NCBI RefSeq assembly: GCF_000308595.1
Contig: NZ_BAGA01000044.1
Location: 1 to 64,000 of the forward strand
Length of the DNA stretch: 64,000 bases
Direction of reading: 5' to 3'
From: Nocardia higoensis NBRC 100133
Lineage (GTDB): Bacteria; Actinomycetota; Actinomycetes; Mycobacteriales; Mycobacteriaceae
Below, one piece after another: positions 29,373 through 38,900 of this stretch. Position 1 is the first letter of the stretch. Each line of letters opens with the position of its first letter. The translations under genes and the position numbers were made by a program. The notes beneath the pieces are model-generated. The model worked only from the letters and a program-made list of their open reading frames with translations. It did not search any database and had not been told where the DNA came from.

Positions 29373-30005
29373 GTGACGATCTCGGTGGGCAGGCAGTACG
29401 GCGGGCGGGCGGTGGCCGAGCGCAGAGCCGAACGGCGCACCCGCTTCCTGGACGCAGCCACCCGGTTGTTCGCCGAGCGCGGCTACGCCGACTGTTCCCT
29501 GGCCGAGGTGTGCGCCGCGGCCGGGCTGTCCAAGCGGCAATTCTACGAGGAGTTCCAGACCAGGGAAGACGTGCTGCTCGCGGCTTACGACCGGGTGCAG
29601 GACGACGCCGCGGAGGCCGTCGTCGCCGCGCTCGTGGCGATCGGGCCCGACGCGGATCCACGTGCCGCGATGACCGCGCTGCTCACCGCCTATCTCGGCG
29701 CCATCGGGGCCGATCCGTGGCGGGCCAAGCTGGCCTTCGTCGAGGTGGTCGGCGTCAGTGCGCGGATGGAGCGGCATCGCAGGCAGCGCAGGCAGCGCTG
29801 GGGCGTCGTGCTCGAGTCCGGCGTGGTGCCGAAAATCGTCGCCGGCGGCCGGGTTCGGGGCGGGCCGGGGCTGGCCGCGACGGCGCTGATCGGCGCGATC
29901 AACGGTCTCACCGGCGAGTGGCTGCTCTCGGATCCGCGCCCGCCGATCGCCGACCTGGTGGAACTGCTCGTGCCGCTGGCGGCGTCGCTCATCGAAACTC
30001 CCTGA
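29373..30005 (+). CDS. TetR-family transcriptional regulator
   Basis: A 210-residue regulator. The HTH (about 14-60) reads RTRFLDAATRLFAERGYADCSLAEVCAAAGLSKRQFYEEFQTREDVLLAAYD, and the C-terminal two-thirds is helical ligand-binding (ending LIGAINGLTGEWLLSDPRPPIADLVELLVPLA). GTG 29373 is the best start. It is divergent from the SDR gene and followed 108 bp later by a PadR gene on the same strand. The ligand is unknown. Confidence 0.87.
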   Translation: MTISVGRQYGGRAVAERRAERRTRFLDAATRLFAERGYADCSLAEVCAAAGLSKRQFYEEFQTREDVLLAAYDRVQDDAAEAVVAALVAIGPDADPRAAMTALLTAYLGAIGADPWRAKLAFVEVVGVSARMERHRRQRRQRWGVVLESGVVPKIVAGGRVRGGPGLAATALIGAINGLTGEWLLSDPRPPIADLVELLVPLAASLIETP

Positions 30006-30074
30006 TCCCGCCTGTCCGGGAACCGGGCCCGGGCGCTCATGCGCCGGAGGTCGACGGTTGTTGCTTGCCGCCGA

Positions 30075-30090
30075 ATACTCGCCGGCGTAT
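30075..30090. promoter_or_regulatory. PadR operator candidate overlapping the promoter
   Basis: ATAC-TCGCCGGC-GTAT, an inverted repeat with an 8-nt spacer like the ATGT-N8-ACAT operators known for PadR proteins. It runs into a TATATT tract that looks like a -10 element, about 25 bp before the padR start, as expected for autorepression. Confidence 0.5.
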
Positions 30091-30113
30091 ATTTGTCCGC
30101 GAGTAGGAGGCGC

Positions 30114-30743
30114 GTGTTGCCCACCAAACGCAAGGTCGACAATCTGCTGGCGCTGGCCGTCCTGTCGGTGATCGCCGAGCGGCCCATGCACCGCTACGAG
30201 ATCGCGTCCACCCTGCGCGAGCGCGGCAAGGACCGCGACATGGACATCAAATGGGGCTCGCTCTACACCGTCGTGCGGAACATGACCAAGGCCGGATTCC
30301 TCGAGGAGATCGGCAGCGAGCGCCAGGGCGCGCGGCCCGAGCGCGTGATCTATCGGATCACCGACGCGGGCCGCGCCGAGATGATCGACTGGACGAAAGA
30401 ACTACTGGCGCAACCACGTCCGGAACGCACCGCGTTCACCGCGGGGCTGTCGGTGGCGGGGATGCTCTCGCCGGAACAGGTGGTCGACCTGCTCGCCACC
30501 CGGATCGCCGCGCTGGAGGCCGCCATCGCGGGCGTGCGCGCCGAACTCGCCGAGCTGGCCGGCACGCTGCCGCGTCTGTTCGTCATCGAGAGCGAATACG
30601 GGCTGGCGATGCTGGAGGCCGAGGCGGCCTGGGCGCGCGGCTGGCGCGCCGAACTCGTCGAGGGCACCTTCCCCGATCTCGCGCTGTGGCGCACGGTCCA
30701 CGAATCCATGGAAGGGGGCACGACCGACCCAGGGCACCAGTGA
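30114..30743 (+). CDS. PadR-family transcriptional regulator
   Basis: A 209-residue regulator with the PadR winged helix (about 8-85: LALAVLSVIAERPMHRYEIASTLRERGKDRDMDIKWGSLYTVVRNMTKAGFLEE) and a C-terminal helical domain of the Vir/AphA type. GTG 30114 follows AGGAGG by only 3 nt; TTG 30117 (spacing 6) is possible. It may act on the FAD monooxygenase gene 175 bp downstream as well as on itself; PadR proteins often sense phenolics or antibiotics. A hairpin between the two suggests separate transcripts. Confidence 0.87.
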   Translation: MLPTKRKVDNLLALAVLSVIAERPMHRYEIASTLRERGKDRDMDIKWGSLYTVVRNMTKAGFLEEIGSERQGARPERVIYRITDAGRAEMIDWTKELLAQPRPERTAFTAGLSVAGMLSPEQVVDLLATRIAALEAAIAGVRAELAELAGTLPRLFVIESEYGLAMLEAEAAWARGWRAELVEGTFPDLALWRTVHESMEGGTTDPGHQ

Positions 30744-30751
30744 TGAACCCG

Positions 30752-30787
30752 CTCCCGGCGGTGGTGCGGCAACACCGCCGCCGGGAG
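30752..30787 (+). terminator. Hairpin terminator after padR gene
   Basis: A perfect 10-bp stem CTCCCGGCGG / CCGCCGGGAG with a 16-nt loop, beginning 8 bp after the PadR stop. Confidence 0.6.
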
Positions 30788-30918
30788 GCGGATAACCGAC
30801 TCGAACCGCGCACGCGATCGCACACCCGGCCACGAGGTTGGCAACCACAGAATAGCTCTGGGTGGGGCAGGCGCGGCGGTTCGCCGTTTCCCGACCGAAC
30901 CCATTCGGAGGTATCTCC

Positions 30919-32124
30919 ATGTCCGCAATACGTTCCGCGCTCGTCGCCGGTGGCGGCATCGCCGGCCCCGTCGTCGCCACCGCTCTGCTGAAGGCGGGTA
31001 TCGACGCCCGCGTCTACGAGGCCTATCCCGGCCCCTCGCACGGCATCGGCAGCGGCCTCGCGCTCGCACCGAACGGCCTGGCCGCCCTCGACCTGCTCGA
31101 TGCCGGAGATCCGGTGCGCGAGATCGCCGTCCCGGTCTCGGCCATGATGCTCGCGGTCGGCGGCCGCGCACATCGCCTGCCCGTGGCCGAGGGCGAGCCG
31201 CCCCTGCAGGTGGTCGACCGCGCCGCACTGCACACGGTGTTGCACGAGCGCGCCGTCGCCGCGGGAGTGCCGGTCCACTACGGCAAGCGGCTCGTCGGGG
31301 TGGACGAGCACGCCGACGGCGTCACCGCCCGGTTCGCCGACGGCTCCACCGCGACCGCCGACATTCTCGTCGGCGCCGACGGAATCCGTTCCGCCGTGCG
31401 CACTCTCATCGATCCCGCCGCTCCCGGCCCGGACTACACCGGTCTGCTCGGTTTCGGCGCGACCGTCGAGTGCGAGGTCCCGGCCCCGCCCGAGACGATG
31501 GTCTTCGCCTACGGCAAACGCGCCTACTACCTGTACTGGGCCGACCGCGACGGCCGGGTCGGCTGGGGCGCGAACCTGCCGCACCAGCGGTACCTGACGC
31601 TGTCGCAGGCCAGGCAGGTGCCCGCCGAGCGCTGGCTCGAGATCCTGCGCGAGACCTACGGCGCGGACACGCCGGGCGGCGAACTGACCCGCCGGACCCG
31701 GCCGGACCAGCTCGAGATCGTCGGTGGCCTGCACATCATGCCGCCGGTGCCGCACTGGTTCCGCGATCGCATGGTGCTGGTCGGCGACGCCGTGCACGCA
31801 CCGTCCAACAGTTCCGGCCAGGGCGCCTCGCTGGCGGTGGAGAGCGCCGTGCAGCTCGCCCGCTGCCTGCGCGACCTGCCCGATCCGGTCTCGGCGTTCA
31901 CCGCCTACGAGCGCCTGCGACGCCCGCGGGTCGAGGTCATCGCCGCTCGCGCGGCCAGGATCAACCGCACCAAGGCGCCCGGTCCGGTGGGCCGGGCGGT
32001 GATGAACCTGCTGATGCCGGTGATGGCGCGAACCGTCATGAAGCCCGACGAGCGCACCGCCGCCGAGCGCGGCTACCGCATCGACTGGGCGGCGCCGGTC
32101 CAGCGGGAGCTCGTCGGAGGCTGA
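30919..32124 (+). CDS. FAD-dependent monooxygenase (group A aromatic hydroxylase-like)
   Basis: A 401-residue flavoprotein. The dinucleotide-binding motif is ALVAGGGIAGPVVATALLKAG, the DG motif ILVGADGIRSAVR, and the GD motif RMVLVGDAVHAPSNSSGQGASLAVESAVQLAR. This is the layout of PHBH/TetX-type NAD(P)H monooxygenases that hydroxylate aromatic or polyketide substrates. ATG 30919 has CGGAGG upstream. It lies between a PadR gene and the NRPS cluster and is closed off by a hairpin, so a tailoring role in the cluster is possible but not shown. Confidence 0.88.
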   Translation: MSAIRSALVAGGGIAGPVVATALLKAGIDARVYEAYPGPSHGIGSGLALAPNGLAALDLLDAGDPVREIAVPVSAMMLAVGGRAHRLPVAEGEPPLQVVDRAALHTVLHERAVAAGVPVHYGKRLVGVDEHADGVTARFADGSTATADILVGADGIRSAVRTLIDPAAPGPDYTGLLGFGATVECEVPAPPETMVFAYGKRAYYLYWADRDGRVGWGANLPHQRYLTLSQARQVPAERWLEILRETYGADTPGGELTRRTRPDQLEIVGGLHIMPPVPHWFRDRMVLVGDAVHAPSNSSGQGASLAVESAVQLARCLRDLPDPVSAFTAYERLRRPRVEVIAARAARINRTKAPGPVGRAVMNLLMPVMARTVMKPDERTAAERGYRIDWAAPVQRELVGG

Positions 32125-32143
32125 CCGGCTCGTGTGGCGTCCA

Positions 32144-32171
32144 CCGAGGGTGGGCAAACGCTCACCCTCGG
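32144..32171 (+). terminator. Hairpin terminator after the FAD monooxygenase gene
   Basis: A perfect 9-bp stem CCGAGGGTG / CACCCTCGG with a 10-nt loop, 19 bp after the stop. It separates the monooxygenase gene from the NRPS locus. Confidence 0.65.
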
Positions 32172-32273
32172 AGGAGAGCGGGGCAGCACTGGGGTTCCTG
32201 TCGGCGGGGGCTGCCGGGCGACAGAGTTGAGACACACCTCGAAACCGCCCCACCGACTCGTCAGGAGTCCCTC

Positions 32274-32690
32274 ATGCAGACCACCGCCACCCGCATCCGC
32301 ACCTTCCGTTCCGACGCCGCGATCGCCGTCTCCACCCCCGAGGGCGCGCTCACCCACCGTGAACTCGACAGCTGGTCCAATCGGCTGGCGCGGGTGCTGC
32401 TCGGTATGGGAGCCGGCCCCGGTGTGGTGGTCGCGGTGGCCGTCGAGCCGCTGATCGAGGACTTGGTGACCCGCACCGCGATCGCCAAGATCGAAGCCAC
32501 CGCTGTGCCCGCGGGCACCGAGGTGCCCGCGCCCGCCTTCGGCGTCACCACCGAGGACGCGCGCGGCGCGCTCGGCGAGGCGATCCCGTGGCTGGTGCTC
32601 GACGACCGCTCCACCCTGCTGCGGTACCTGACCGGCTCGGACGCCCCGCTCACCGACGCCGAGCTGGGCGGGCTGCGCTCGGCTTCCTGA
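32274..32690 (+). CDS. Orphan N-terminal fragment of an NRPS adenylation domain
   Basis: A 138-residue protein with AGGAG 7 nt upstream of the ATG. It aligns by eye to only the first part of an AMP-binding domain: TPEGALTHRELDSWSNRLARVLLGMGAGPGVVVAVAVEPL matches the A1-A2 regions of the adenylation domains in the next gene. It stops where the A3 core (YTSGSTG) should begin. No ATP-binding, A5, A7, A8 or A10 motif is present, so it cannot adenylate. Coding usage looks normal and the stop is clean. It may be a remnant of a lost loading module or a retained non-catalytic partner. It is 263 bp before the NRPS start; that gap shows no clear element. Confidence 0.75.
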   Translation: MQTTATRIRTFRSDAAIAVSTPEGALTHRELDSWSNRLARVLLGMGAGPGVVVAVAVEPLIEDLVTRTAIAKIEATAVPAGTEVPAPAFGVTTEDARGALGEAIPWLVLDDRSTLLRYLTGSDAPLTDAELGGLRSAS

Positions 32691-32953
32691 GGCCGGGGCG
32701 CGCCCGCCCACGCGGCGGACATGCGCGTTTCGAGCTGGCAGCGCGCCGCCCGACGATAGAATTCCAGCGGAACCTCTCCACGCATGCTGGTCGATCGACC
32801 CGCCGGGAGTCTCGTCGCCGAGCCCGGCTCGCCGGCGGCTGGGCGTGCCTGCCCTCGCGGGCGAGGCGTGCCGTCAACACCTGTTTCGACACAACTTGTC
32901 CTCGATGGATCAGTCCCCACAGCCGACTCCCTTCCGAGTACGCAGGAACATTC

Positions 32954-35900
32954 ATGCCCCAGAGTTCCGCCGCCCCGGTCGCCGCGCAGGCCGAATTGCC
33001 CGCAGGTGCCTTCCCACTCTCCGCCGCCCAGCGCGGTATCTGGTTCGCCCAACATTTCGCAGGTAGCACGCCGATCTCCATCGCGCAGTACGTGGAGCTC
33101 GAGGGGCCGGTCGACCTCGACCTGCTGGCGTCGGCGTCGCGGCAGGCGGGCCGCGAGTTCGGCACCGGCTACCTGCGGCTGATCGAGGTCGACGGGCTGC
33201 CCTGTCAGGTGGTCGACACCGATATCGAGCACGAGCTGCACATCGTGGACCTGCGCGCCGAGCCGGACCCGGCGGCCGCGGCGCTGGACTGGATGCGCGC
33301 GGAGTACAGCGCTCCGGTCGACCTGCTCGGCGAGCGGCTCGGCGCCTTCGCCATGCTCCGGCTCGCCGACGACCACTGGTACTGGTATCAGCGCATCCAC
33401 CACATCGTGCTGGACGGTTTCGGCGCCGTCACCATGCTGCGGCGCGTCGCCGAGTTGTACAACGCCGCGGCGGCCGGGGAGCAGCCGCCGCCGAGCCGGG
33501 CCGAGGACCTGCGCCGGATCGTGGAAGTCGATGCGGCATACCGGGATTCGGACCGGTTCCGCGCCGACGCGCAGTACTGGCGCGAGCATCTGGCCGGCCT
33601 GGCGGAGGCGGTCGGCCCGGCCGGGCGGACCGCTCCGGTGGACGCGCATCCGATCGTCGCCTCGGCCGAACTACCTACCGCCACAGCCGCATTGCTCGAC
33701 GAGGTGGCGGCCGCCGAGAACTCCGGCGTGGCGCCCGTCGTGGTCGCCGCCTTCGCCGCCTACCTGGCCGCCATGACCTCCTCGCCGGAGGTGACGCTGA
33801 GCCTGCCGGTCTCCGGCCGTACCACCGCCGTGCTGCGCCGTTCCGGCGGCATGGTCGCCAACGTGGTGCCGCTGCGGCTGCGGGCGGGGGCCGGGGTGAG
33901 CACACGGACCCTGATCCGGGCCGCGCAGGGCGAGCTGACCTCGGCGCTGCGCAGGCAGCGTTATCGCCAGGAGGACATCGTCCGCGATCTCGGCTGGGCG
34001 CTGGACGAGGCGGTCTCCTTCGGTCCCACCGTGAACCTGATGATGGTCGACACCAGGATCAGCCTCGGCGAGGTCGTCGGCAGCACCCATGTGCTCACCT
34101 CCGGGATGATCGACGACCTGTTCCTGAACCTCTACCCCGGCATCGGCGGCGAGACCACCCACATCGACTTCCAGGCCAATCCGAATCTCTACGACGCGCG
34201 CGAGCTCGCCGGGCACCACGAGCGCTTCCTGGCCTTCCTGCACGCCTTTCTCGCCGCCGGACCGGACGCGCCCTGGCACACCGTGCCGCTGCTCGACGAC
34301 GCCGAACGCGCGGCGCTGCTGCCCGCCCGCGGACCCGCGGGCGTCCCGGTCCGCACCCTGCCGCAGATCCTGATCGAGGGCGCCGCCCGCGATCCCGGCG
34401 CGGTGGCGGTGCGCGCGGACGGGCGGGCCCTGACCTACCGCGAGGTACTCGCCTACGCCTCCCGGGTGGCCCGCCTGTTGATCGAGTCCGGTGCCGGACC
34501 GGAAACCGCGGTGGCCGTGGCGATTCCGCGCTCGCTGGAGTCGGTGCTGGCGACCTGGGCGGTGGCGCTGACCGGCGCGGCGTTCACGCCGATCGACCCG
34601 GCGCTGCCCGCGGACCGCATCGAGCACATGATCGGTGACAGCGACGTGGTGGCCGGACTGACCGTGGCCTCGGCGCGCCCGGCGCTGCCCGGCCACATCA
34701 CCTGGCTGACCCTCGACGACACCGCGACCGCCGAGATCATCGACGACCAGGATCCGGCGCCGATCACCGAGGCCGACCGCCTCGCGCCCGTGCACCCCGA
34801 CCAGACCGCTTACCTGATCTACACCTCCGGCTCCACCGGCCTGCCCAAGGCCGTGATGGTCGCGCATCGCGGGCTGGCCAATCTGGTCGCGGGCTCGGGG
34901 ACGGCCTTCGGCGTCGACGCGTCCTCGGTGGTCGCGCACGCGGTCTCACCGAGCTTCGACATCTCCGTCGAGGAACTGCTGGTCGCCTTCGCGGCCGGCG
35001 CGAGCGTCGCGGTGGTGCCGCCGACGGCCTATGCCGGCGAAGAACTCGCGGCCGTGCTGCGCGAGCACCGCGTGACATGCCTGAACGTGACGCCCGCGGT
35101 GGTCGGCTCGCTCGATCCCGCGACCCTGCCCGATCTGAAGACCGTCGTGGTCGGCGGTGACGCCTGCCCGCCGGAACTGGTGGCGCGCTGGTCCGGGCGA
35201 CGCCTGCTCAACGGTTACGGACCCACCGAGACGACCGTCACCACGACACTGAGCGCGCCGCTGCGCCCGGACGGCCCGGTCACCATCGGCGGCCCGACCA
35301 CCGGCGTCACCGCCCTGGTGCTGGATCCGTGGCTGCGCCCCGTGGCTCCCGGCGTCACCGGCGAGCTGTACCTGAGCGGGCCGGGCGTCGCGCGCGGCTA
35401 CCACCGGCGCAACGGCCTGACCGCCGGCCGATTCGTCGCCGATCTCCACGCGCCGGGCGAGCGCATGTACCGCACGGGCGACCTGGTCCGCTGGCGGCGG
35501 GCGGGGGAGCGCTGGGAGCTGGACTACACCGGCCGGATCGATTTCCAGGTGAAGGTGCGCGGCTATCGCATCGAACTCGGCGAGATAGACGCCGCCATCG
35601 AACGCAGGCCCGAGGTGGCCTCGGCGGTCACCATCGGGGCGACCACGCCCGCGGGCGTGGTCGCCACGGTCTCCTACGTGGTCCCCGCGCCCGGCTGCGA
35701 GATCCAGCCCGAGGCGTTGAAAGCCGCGGTGGGCGAATCGCTTCCGGCGTACATGGTGCCGGCCGTCATCATGGTCCTCGACGCACTGCCGCTGACCCCG
35801 ATGGGCAAGGTGGACCGGCGTGCCCTGCCCGCACCGGATTTCGGCGCGCGTCCCGGCGTGCATCGCGCCCCGTCCACCCCGCGCGAGGAAACGCTCGCCG

Positions 35901-38900
35901 CACTGTTCGCCGACGTGCTCGGGCTGGACGCGGTCGGCGTGGACGAGAACTTCTTCGCCCTCGGCGGCGACAGCATCATCTCCATCCAGTTGGTCTCCCG
36001 CGCCAGGGCGGCGGGCCTGCGCTTCAGCGCCCGCGACGTGTTCGAACGCAAGACCGTGGCGGCGCTGGCCGCCGTGGCCGCCGACGTCGCCGAGGACGCG
36101 GTCACCGAACTGCCCGGCGGCGGCATCGGCCCCGTCGATGTGACGCCCATCGTGGCGGCCATGCTCGAGCAGGGCCCGACCTGGACCCGGTACGGTCAGG
36201 CCGCACTGCTCACCCTCCCGCCCGGCGCCGACGCGGCGCAGCTGATCCCGGCCGTGCAGGCACTGCTCGACCGCCACGACGTGCTGCGCAGCAGTCTGCG
36301 GCCGAGCGGCGACGGGTGGGAGTGGGTCGTCGCCGAACCGGGATCCGTGGACGCGGCCGCGCTCGTCGACGTCGTCACCGTGCCCCCGACTACCGGCGAC
36401 GTTCCTGTCGGGGGCACCGATGGTGCGGCTTCCGGCAGCGACCTTCTGGAGGCGGTCCTGCAGGACGCGGCCGACCGGCTGAATCCGGCGGCCGGGGTGA
36501 TGGCACGATTCACGCTCGTCCGGCCCGCCGGGGAGGGGGCCGCCCCGTCGCTGTGGCTGGTGCTGCATCACCTGGCGGTCGACGGAGTGTCCTGGCGAAT
36601 CCTGTTGCCGGACCTGGTGAGCGCGTGGGCGGGCGCACAGCTGGAGCCGACCGGCACCTCGTTGCGCCGCTGGGCGCGCGCGCTCGCCGACCAGGCCACG
36701 GCCCGCGCCGTGGAACTGCCGTTGTGGCAGCAGATCCTGACGGCCGACGACCCGCCGCTCGGGCGGCGCGCCGCCGATCCGGCGCGAGACGTGGTCGCCA
36801 CGGCGGGCGAACTGCGCACCGTGGTGCCCGCCGAGACCGCGGGCACGGTGGTCGATGCCCTGCCGGAGCTGTTCCATTGCGGTGCCGACGATGTGCTGCT
36901 GGCCGCGCTCGCCCTGGCGGTCGGTCGCTGGCGCCATCGCGTGCGGACGCTGGTCACGCTGGAGGGGCACGGTCGCGAGGAATCGGTGCTGCCCGGCGCG
37001 GATCTCGCGCGGACGGTGGGCTGGTTCACCACGGTGCACCCGCTCGCTCTCGATCTGACCGGCATCGATCTCGACGAGGCGTTCGCCGGCGGCCCGGCCG
37101 CGGGTGCTGCCGTGCGGGCGGTCAAGGAGCAGGTGCGCGCGATCCCGGACAAGGGCGTCGGCTACGGCATGCTGCGATACCTGAACCCCGGCACCGCGCC
37201 GTTGCTCGCGGTGGGACCGGCCCCGCAGATCGGGTTCAACTACCTCGGACGCGTCACCGCGGACACCGGAGGCGCCGAGAACTACTGGCTGCCGCGCCGA
37301 TTCGCCTCGACCACCGACGAGCGAGCGCCGTTGCCCGCAGTGATCGACATCAACGCGATCCTGGGCGGCGAGGGACTGGAGATCACCTGGACCTACGCGC
37401 GCGACATCCTCGACGCCGACGAGATCGCCGGCCTCGCCGCGCACTGGGCCGCGGCGCTGGCGGCGCTGGCCGCCTACGCCGCGCTGCCCGGTGCGGGCGG
37501 GCACACCCCCTCGGACTTCCCGCTCACCACGGTCACCCAGACCGAGATCGATGCCTGGGAGCGCGAATACCCGAACCTGGTGCAGGTGTGGCCGCTCTCG
37601 CCGCTGCAGTACGGCCTGCTCTTCCACGCCCGCTACGACACCGACACCGCCGACGGCTACACCGTGCAGACCCGTCTGTCGCTGGCAGGGCGGGTCGACG
37701 CGAAGCGGTTGCGGAAGGCCGCGCAGGTGCTGGTCGACCGGCATGAGAACCTGCGGGTGGCGTTCGTCGAAACCCCGCAGGGCCCACGGCAGTTGGTGCT
37801 CGCCGACGCACAGGTCTGCTGGCGCGACACCGACCTCACCGCGCTGGCGCGTGAGGACAGCGGCCGCGAACTCGAGCGGCTGCTCGCCGTGGACGCCAAC
37901 ACCCGCTTCGACCTGAACCGCCCGCCGCTGCTGCGTTTCCAGCTGATCCGCGAAGCCGGCGAGGTCTACACGCTGTTGATGACCAACCACCACCTCGTCC
38001 TGGACGGCTGGTCCACACCGCTGCTGGTGCGTGAACTGCTCACCGTCTACATCGCCGCGGGTGTGGGCGCCCGGCCCACCGAAGTGCTGGGCCCGGCACC
38101 CTCCTATCGCGGGTTCCTGTCCTGGCTCGCCGAGCAGCAGGAGGCCGTCGCCGCCGACGGGGTGGACTCCCTGGAAGCCTGGCGCCGGGCGCTGGCCGGG
38201 ATCGACGCTCCCACCAGGGCGGTGCCGACGCTGGCAGGCATTCGCTCCACCGAGTCCGGGACGGTGACGGTGGATCTGCCCGCGACCGCGGTCGCCCGGC
38301 TCGAGGCCACCACCCGCGCGGCGGGCGCGACCGTCAACGTCGCCGTGCAGGCGGCCTGGGCGCTGCTGCTCACCATGCTGACCGGCCGCACCGACGTGGT
38401 GTTCGGCGGCACGGTCTCGGGCAGGCCGCCGGATCTGCCCGGCGTGGAGGAGATGGTCGGTCTGTTCATCAACACCCTGCCGGTGCGGGTGCGGCTCGAT
38501 CCGCACGAGCAGGTCGCCGACCTGCTGGCCAGGCTGCAGGCCGAACAGGCGGCGTTGCTCGACCATCAGCACGTGGGGCTGGCCGCCATCCACGAGGCGG
38601 TCGGGCTGCCCGAACTGTTCGACACCCTCACCGTCTTCGAGTCCTATCCGATCGACCGCGAGGCGCTGTCGCAGTCCCTCGACATCGCGGGCATGCGGGT
38701 GCTGGACGTCGCGGGCACCGACGCGACGCCGTATCCGCTGAACCTGATGGTGATTCCGCTGCACGGCGAGCCCGGCGATCCGGGCGACCGGCTGCGGCTG
38801 TCGATCAAGTACATGGCCGACCACCTGCCCGAGGCCGACGCCGGGCGACTGCTCGACCGTTTCGTCGCCCTGCTCGAGCAGATCGCCGCGCACCCGGCGC

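Noticed and set aside
32588-32953. Longer N-terminus for the NRPS reading into upstream sequence
   Set aside because: The extra residues are Arg/Gly/Pro-rich, overlap the orphan adenylation fragment and lack domain similarity; ATG 32954 has an SD and begins a normal C domain.
32691-32953. Iron box or T-box leader before the NRPS
   Set aside because: No TTAGG-type repeat and no T-box AGGGTGG-like antiterminator element found, so siderophore identity is not supported by regulation.
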